Part shown: one piece after another, positions 8,160 through 11,000 of the stretch
Numbering within the stretch: the first letter of the stretch is position 1
How the letters are laid out: each line of letters opens with the position of its first letter
Program-made: the position numbers and the translations under genes
Notes under the pieces: model-generated
Told to the model about the DNA's origin: nothing
The model's input: only the letters and a program-made list of their open reading frames with translations
The model's database searches: none
Assembly (NCBI GenBank): GCA_031290715.1
Contig: JAITNA010000018.1
Coordinates: forward strand, 1-11,000
DNA: 11,000 bases
Source: Eubacteriales Family XIII. Incertae Sedis bacterium
GTDB taxonomy: Bacteria > Bacillota > Clostridia > Peptostreptococcales > Anaerovoracaceae
Reading direction: 5' to 3'

Positions 8160-8173
8160 CAAATATCACAAAT
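8158..8173 (-). repeat. Tandem 7-base repeat at the promoter
   Basis: ATTTGTG occurs twice on the minus strand with a period of 9 bases (plus-strand CACAAAT at 8158-8164 and 8167-8173). It covers the stop codon of the acetyltransferase gene and ends on the TG of the extended -10 element. The position would suit an activator or repressor half-site pair, but two short AT-rich words can also arise by chance. No known operator is recognised. Confidence 0.35.
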
Positions 8174-8615
8174 CTCCGCGCATGACCTCCGGATGGCAAG
8201 TGACGCCGTACTGCGGGCAGGTGAAGCATTCAAAGAAATTCGGGGCGTTCTCCCGCGCCACGGGCACAAAGCCGTAATGCGCGAAGAAACCCGGCGCCCG
8301 CGCGACCAAATAGACCGCCGACGCCCCCCGCGCGCGCGCCTCCTCCAAAAGGAGCGCGAGCAGCCTTTCCCCCACGCGCCGGCCCCGGACGGACAAATCC
8401 GTCGCGATGCCGTCGCAGATGAAACGCCCCTCCCGCTTCGCGAGCACACAGCCGCCCACCAATACCTGCGCGTCGTTTTCCGCGGCCCAGCACTTGATGA
8501 TATCCGTAGGAACCTCATCCTCCGCCGAAAATTCCAAGCCGTTCTCAATGAAAAACCCCACCAACCTCCCGTAGTCGTCTGTTTCCTCAATCCGGACCAT
8601 GCTACCCTCGCTCAT
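8166..8615 (-). CDS. GNAT-family N-acetyltransferase with cysteine-rich tail
   Basis: This 149-residue protein has the single-domain GNAT acyl-CoA acetyltransferase fold. The central strand GGCVLAKREGRFICDGIATDL (54-74) leads into the acetyl-CoA loop at 77-82 (RGRRVG), where the usual first glycine of R-x-x-G-x-G/A is arginine. The helix GERLLALLLEEARARGA (82-98), strand VYLVA (101-105) and the motif APGFFAHYGFVPV (107-119) complete the fold. The substrate is unknown; an amino acid or small amine is plausible. The tail has C130, C133, C140 and H141. The ATG at 8615 overlaps the stop of the lipid kinase (ATGA) and has GGGAG eight bases upstream. An internal ATG at 8600, with GAGGG four bases ahead, is a possible alternative start that would remove five residues. 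Confidence 0.85.
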   Translation of the reverse strand: MSEGSMVRIEETDDYGRLVGFFIENGLEFSAEDEVPTDIIKCWAAENDAQVLVGGCVLAKREGRFICDGIATDLSVRGRRVGERLLALLLEEARARGASAVYLVARAPGFFAHYGFVPVARENAPNFFECFTCPQYGVTCHPEVMRGDL

Positions 8616-9508
8616 GCCGTGTGCTCCCTCGTATTGATGAGTAAGCGTTTCGGCAATACCCCGACCTCAAGCGGCAGCGGATCGCCGCGTTCGCCGTCCA
8701 CATCCGTATTGACCGCGGCCTCATCCGATTCGATCCGCATACGGGCCGTCTTGAAATACTCGACGCGCTTGTCGTCCAAATGCTGCCCCGCCATGACATT
8801 GAGCAGGACGGGCAGCATGACGGGCAGGATGAGTTTGTGAAAAATAACGACGTCGAGCTTCCCGTCGTTGATCTCCGAATGCGGCGCGATATGTTTGAAT
8901 CCCCCCGCGGACCGCCCGTTCATAATGATGACGGCGCTCGTTTCCGCTTCCACGATACGCTCGTCGCAGGTGATTCGGATATTCGTCGCCCGCGCGAACG
9001 GCACCTCGGCCAAGGCCCGTAGATAATAGGCGCCGAGCCCGAGCGTATCCTTGATCGTCGGGTCTGTTTTCTGGCTGATATCCACGAGCATGCCGATTGC
9101 GAGGACATTGGCAAAACAGCGGCTGCCCGCCGTCCCGACGTCCATCGGCGTATAGTTCTCCGAAAGCGCGATCTTCAGCATTTCATCCACGGTCGTGGGG
9201 ATGTCAAAATAGGCCGCAAGGTCGTTGGCCGTCCCCGACGGGAAGATGGCGAGCGGGATATAGATGTCGTGTTTGACAAGCGCGTTCACAACGAGATTGA
9301 TGGTGCCGTCCCCGCCCGCGGCAATGATCTTGTGATACTCCCGGATCGGCAGCTTCGTCATGGCCTGATCTAATGTAATAGGACTGCCGAGCCGGATGGG
9401 GACAAGGATCATGCCCTGTTCCGCGAAGGCCGCGACCACCGCGTCGAGGTGCAAGGTGAAAACCCCGTTGCCGGCATTCGGATTGTAGATCAAAAGGATT
9501 CGTTTCAT
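8612..9508 (-). CDS. YegS/DgkB-type diacylglycerol (lipid) kinase
   Basis: This is a soluble lipid kinase of the diacylglycerol kinase catalytic family. It probably phosphorylates diacylglycerol to phosphatidic acid at the membrane, recycling lipid from envelope turnover. The protein starts MKRILLIYNPNAGNG (substrate/nucleotide entry), with the nucleotide loop AAGGDGTIN at 63-71 and FPSGTANDLA at 89-98. A second domain contains NGRSAGGFKHIAPHSEINDGKLDV, and the end has DVDGERGDPLPLEV. The Glu that usually follows GGDGTxN is Leu at residue 72. Length is 298 residues, typical. I place the start at 9508 rather than the longer 9547 because it gives the conserved N-terminus, an ATGA overlap with folC and a GGAG ten bases upstream. 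Exact lipid specificity cannot be read from sequence. Confidence 0.9.
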   Translation of the reverse strand: MKRILLIYNPNAGNGVFTLHLDAVVAAFAEQGMILVPIRLGSPITLDQAMTKLPIREYHKIIAAGGDGTINLVVNALVKHDIYIPLAIFPSGTANDLAAYFDIPTTVDEMLKIALSENYTPMDVGTAGSRCFANVLAIGMLVDISQKTDPTIKDTLGLGAYYLRALAEVPFARATNIRITCDERIVEAETSAVIIMNGRSAGGFKHIAPHSEINDGKLDVVIFHKLILPVMLPVLLNVMAGQHLDDKRVEYFKTARMRIESDEAAVNTDVDGERGDPLPLEVGVLPKRLLINTREHTA

Positions 9509-10788
9509 TTTAGGATATCTCCAATCATATAAAGCGACCCGGCGCATACGATGAGATCGAAATCCCCCGCCGCCGCCATCGCCTTTGCCTTCTCTAACGC
9601 GTCCCGCGCGCCGGCTGTTTCAAAAACAAGCGACCCGCCGGCCGCGCGGATCTTGCCCGCGAGCTCCCGCGCGGAAAGGCTGCGTTCGCTGCTCGAATCC
9701 GTCGCGGCAAAACCCGCCGCGGCGCGGGCGAACTCGCGGAGAATCTTCTCCGCTTCTTTGTCCCGGAGCACAGCCGTCACAAAGAGAATGCGCGATGCAG
9801 GATAAAGCTCTATCAGCGTATCCGCAAGCGCCCGCGCGCCGGCCGAATTGTGCGCGCCGTCGAAGATGATGAGCGGCTCCCTGCTGAAAATCTGAAACCG
9901 CGCCGGAAGCCGCGCCTTTTTCATGCCCCGGCGAAGCGCTTCGCCGTCCATTGCGATCTGTTTTTGGCTTCGCAATTGCTCGAGTACGCACAGCGCGACG
10001 ACCGCGTTGTCAACTTGGTGCGCGCCGGCCATGGAAATCTCGATATTGTCGTAGCGATTGCCGCCGATTACCGCGGAAAAGCGAGAACCCTCCGCGCTTT
10101 TTTCATGAATGTACGCCTTGATCTTCGAGGTGTCGATCAGGGGGACCCCGAGCTCATACGCCCGCCTTGCGATGACCTTCGCCGCCTCCCCCGCCGCGCC
10201 CGTGACCAAAGGGCGGCCGGGCTTGAGAATGCCCGCTTTTTCCGCGGCGATCTCTTCTAGGGTATTCCCGAGCCGGTCCATATGGTCAAAAGAAATCTGC
10301 GTGATCACGGTGCAGAGCGGGTTTTCAATAATGTTTGTAGAATCGCCGCGTCCCCCAAGACCCACCTCCAAAATGACGAAATCGAGCTTCAGCGAAGCGA
10401 AATACGCCAGTCCGATCGCCGTGATGATCTCAAACTCCGTAGGCGTTTCGTCCCTTTCCGTCGTCAGAATCTCAGCGGCGCCGAGTACTTCGTCCGTCAG
10501 GCCCTCCAGTATATCCTCGGGAATCATCTCCCCGTTCGCTTCGATCCGCTCGCGAAAATCCTCGACATAGGGCGACGTGAATATCCCGGCGCTGTACCCG
10601 AGCGCCAGAAGCGTTTCATAGAGGTAGCGGCAAACCGACCCCTTCCCGTTCGTACCCGCCACATGGACGATGCCTTGCATCCGCTCGGGGTGCCCGAGTG
10701 CTTCGCAAAGGCCCTCCATGCGTTCAAGGCCGAGCTTGCTTCCGAACTTCAAAAATTTCTGTATGCGGTTTTGCGCGGTTCTTTCCAT
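9505..10788 (-). CDS. folC: Bifunctional folylpolyglutamate synthase/dihydrofolate synthase
   Basis: FolC is a Mur-ligase-family enzyme that adds glutamate to dihydropteroate and/or lengthens the gamma-glutamyl tail of folates, using ATP. The 427 residues match the family. The P-loop GTNGKGS is at 45-51, followed by TSPYVEDFRERI (70-81). EVGLGGRGDSTN corresponds to the usual EVGLGGRLDATN, with two mild substitutions. SFDHMDRLGNTLEEIAAEKAGILKPG forms the metal and ATP region, and IIFDGAHNSAG opens the C-terminal domain. Whether it performs both reactions cannot be told from sequence. Upstream, a TPR-like gene ends 20 bases away; downstream, the stop overlaps the lipid kinase start (ATGA). The Shine-Dalgarno is poor: GGAAAG about 13 bases ahead, lying inside a duplicated copy of the start region. 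Confidence 0.96.
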   Translation of the reverse strand: MERTAQNRIQKFLKFGSKLGLERMEGLCEALGHPERMQGIVHVAGTNGKGSVCRYLYETLLALGYSAGIFTSPYVEDFRERIEANGEMIPEDILEGLTDEVLGAAEILTTERDETPTEFEIITAIGLAYFASLKLDFVILEVGLGGRGDSTNIIENPLCTVITQISFDHMDRLGNTLEEIAAEKAGILKPGRPLVTGAAGEAAKVIARRAYELGVPLIDTSKIKAYIHEKSAEGSRFSAVIGGNRYDNIEISMAGAHQVDNAVVALCVLEQLRSQKQIAMDGEALRRGMKKARLPARFQIFSREPLIIFDGAHNSAGARALADTLIELYPASRILFVTAVLRDKEAEKILREFARAAAGFAATDSSSERSLSARELAGKIRAAGGSLVFETAGARDALEKAKAMAAAGDFDLIVCAGSLYMIGDILK

Positions 10789-10809
10789 GTTTCAATTATT
10801 TCTTTCCAT
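10779..10809 (-). repeat. Direct repeat duplicating the folC start region
   Basis: The 10-mer ATGGAAAGAA occurs on the minus strand at 10809-10800 and again at 10788-10779, exactly 21 bases (seven codons) apart and in the same frame. The second copy is the folC start (MER...). The first copy overlaps the upstream TAA as TAATG and opens a five-codon frame (MERNN) closed by TGA. A small local duplication followed by divergence would explain it. Confidence 0.7.
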
Positions 10810-11000
10810 TACTCAAAAAGATGCGCGGTGTCGGCATATTCCCTGTCCGCGGCGGCGAGGGTCATTTCATAATACTGCCGGGCCCTTGCCGTATCCCCGC
10901 GCTTTCGATAGAGCAGCGCGAGCGCGAACGCGGCCGCATGGCAAAACTGCCGCGGACAGCCGGAATAGCCCTGTGACGCCGCGATCGCTTTCAGGAAATA
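10809..11000 (-). CDS. TPR-like protein, C-terminal 63 residues (5' end outside window)
   Basis: The open frame enters from the right edge and ends at TAA (10811-10809). The visible segment contains AAAFALALLYRKRGDTARARQYYEMTLAAAD, whose small-hydrophobic, LY, GD, A and YYE-x-AL spacing fits a tetratricopeptide repeat helix pair. A preceding stretch with CPRQFCHA has two cysteines. It ends ADTAHLFE. TPR units mediate protein-protein contacts; nothing visible tells the partner. It lies 20 bases before folC and is probably co-transcribed. Codon use looks like the neighbouring genes. Without the N-terminus I cannot assign a family. Confidence 0.75.
   Translation of the reverse strand, partial: YFLKAIAASQGYSGCPRQFCHAAAFALALLYRKRGDTARARQYYEMTLAAADREYADTAHLFE

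Noticed and set aside
8080..8165. Search for a rho-independent terminator between the GNAT gene and the ATP-grasp gene
   Set aside because: No GC-rich stem followed by a T-run is present on the minus strand, so I do not call a terminator here.
9509..9547. Longer start for the lipid kinase at 9547 (adds 13 residues)
   Set aside because: The extension MRRVALYDWRYPK is not part of the family N-terminus, and the ATG at 9508 has both an ATGA overlap with folC and a GGAG.

Overview
This window is a tightly packed housekeeping stretch of a bacterial chromosome. All eight genes I can support, plus a few codons of a ninth, lie on the minus strand. The order rnc-smc-ftsY next to plsX, the Gram-positive-style Shine-Dalgarno sites (GGAGG, GAGGAAAGG) and a good extended -10 promoter point to the Bacillota (Firmicutes), most likely a moderately GC-rich anaerobe of the Clostridia. 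I cannot name the genus from sequence alone. I saw no tRNA, rRNA, CRISPR array, insertion sequence, phage gene or toxin/defence cassette.

In transcription order (right to left), the first group runs from 11000 to 8166. It holds the C-terminal end of a TPR-like protein, folC (folylpoly-gamma-glutamate/dihydrofolate synthase), a YegS/DgkB-type lipid kinase and a GNAT acetyltransferase. folC follows the TPR gene after 20 bases. The next two junctions are ATGA overlaps, so this looks like one transcript.

The only sizeable intergenic gap (8080-8165, 86 bases) follows. It carries a textbook extended -10 element facing the second group: an 893-residue protein combining a KaiC-like N-terminal domain without a P-loop and a PEP-synthase/PPDK-type ATP-grasp domain, then plsX, rnc, smc and the first twelve codons of ftsY. 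From plsX onward each gene overlaps the next by 8, 10 and 1 bases, suggesting translational coupling. This group joins phospholipid synthesis initiation (PlsX), RNA processing (RNase III), chromosome organisation (SMC) and membrane protein targeting (FtsY). That is a common Bacillota arrangement, but here acpP, usually found between plsX and rnc, is absent.

The most interesting object is the KaiC-like/ATP-grasp protein. It keeps the ATP-grasp residues that bind ATP but has neither the phosphohistidine domain nor the PEP-binding barrel of true PEP synthase or PPDK, so its reaction is unknown. Smaller curiosities are a duplicated folC start region, a possible 12-codon leader peptide, a strand-biased GTACTCG word and a cysteine-rich tail on the GNAT protein. 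I found no convincing exotic new system beyond these.
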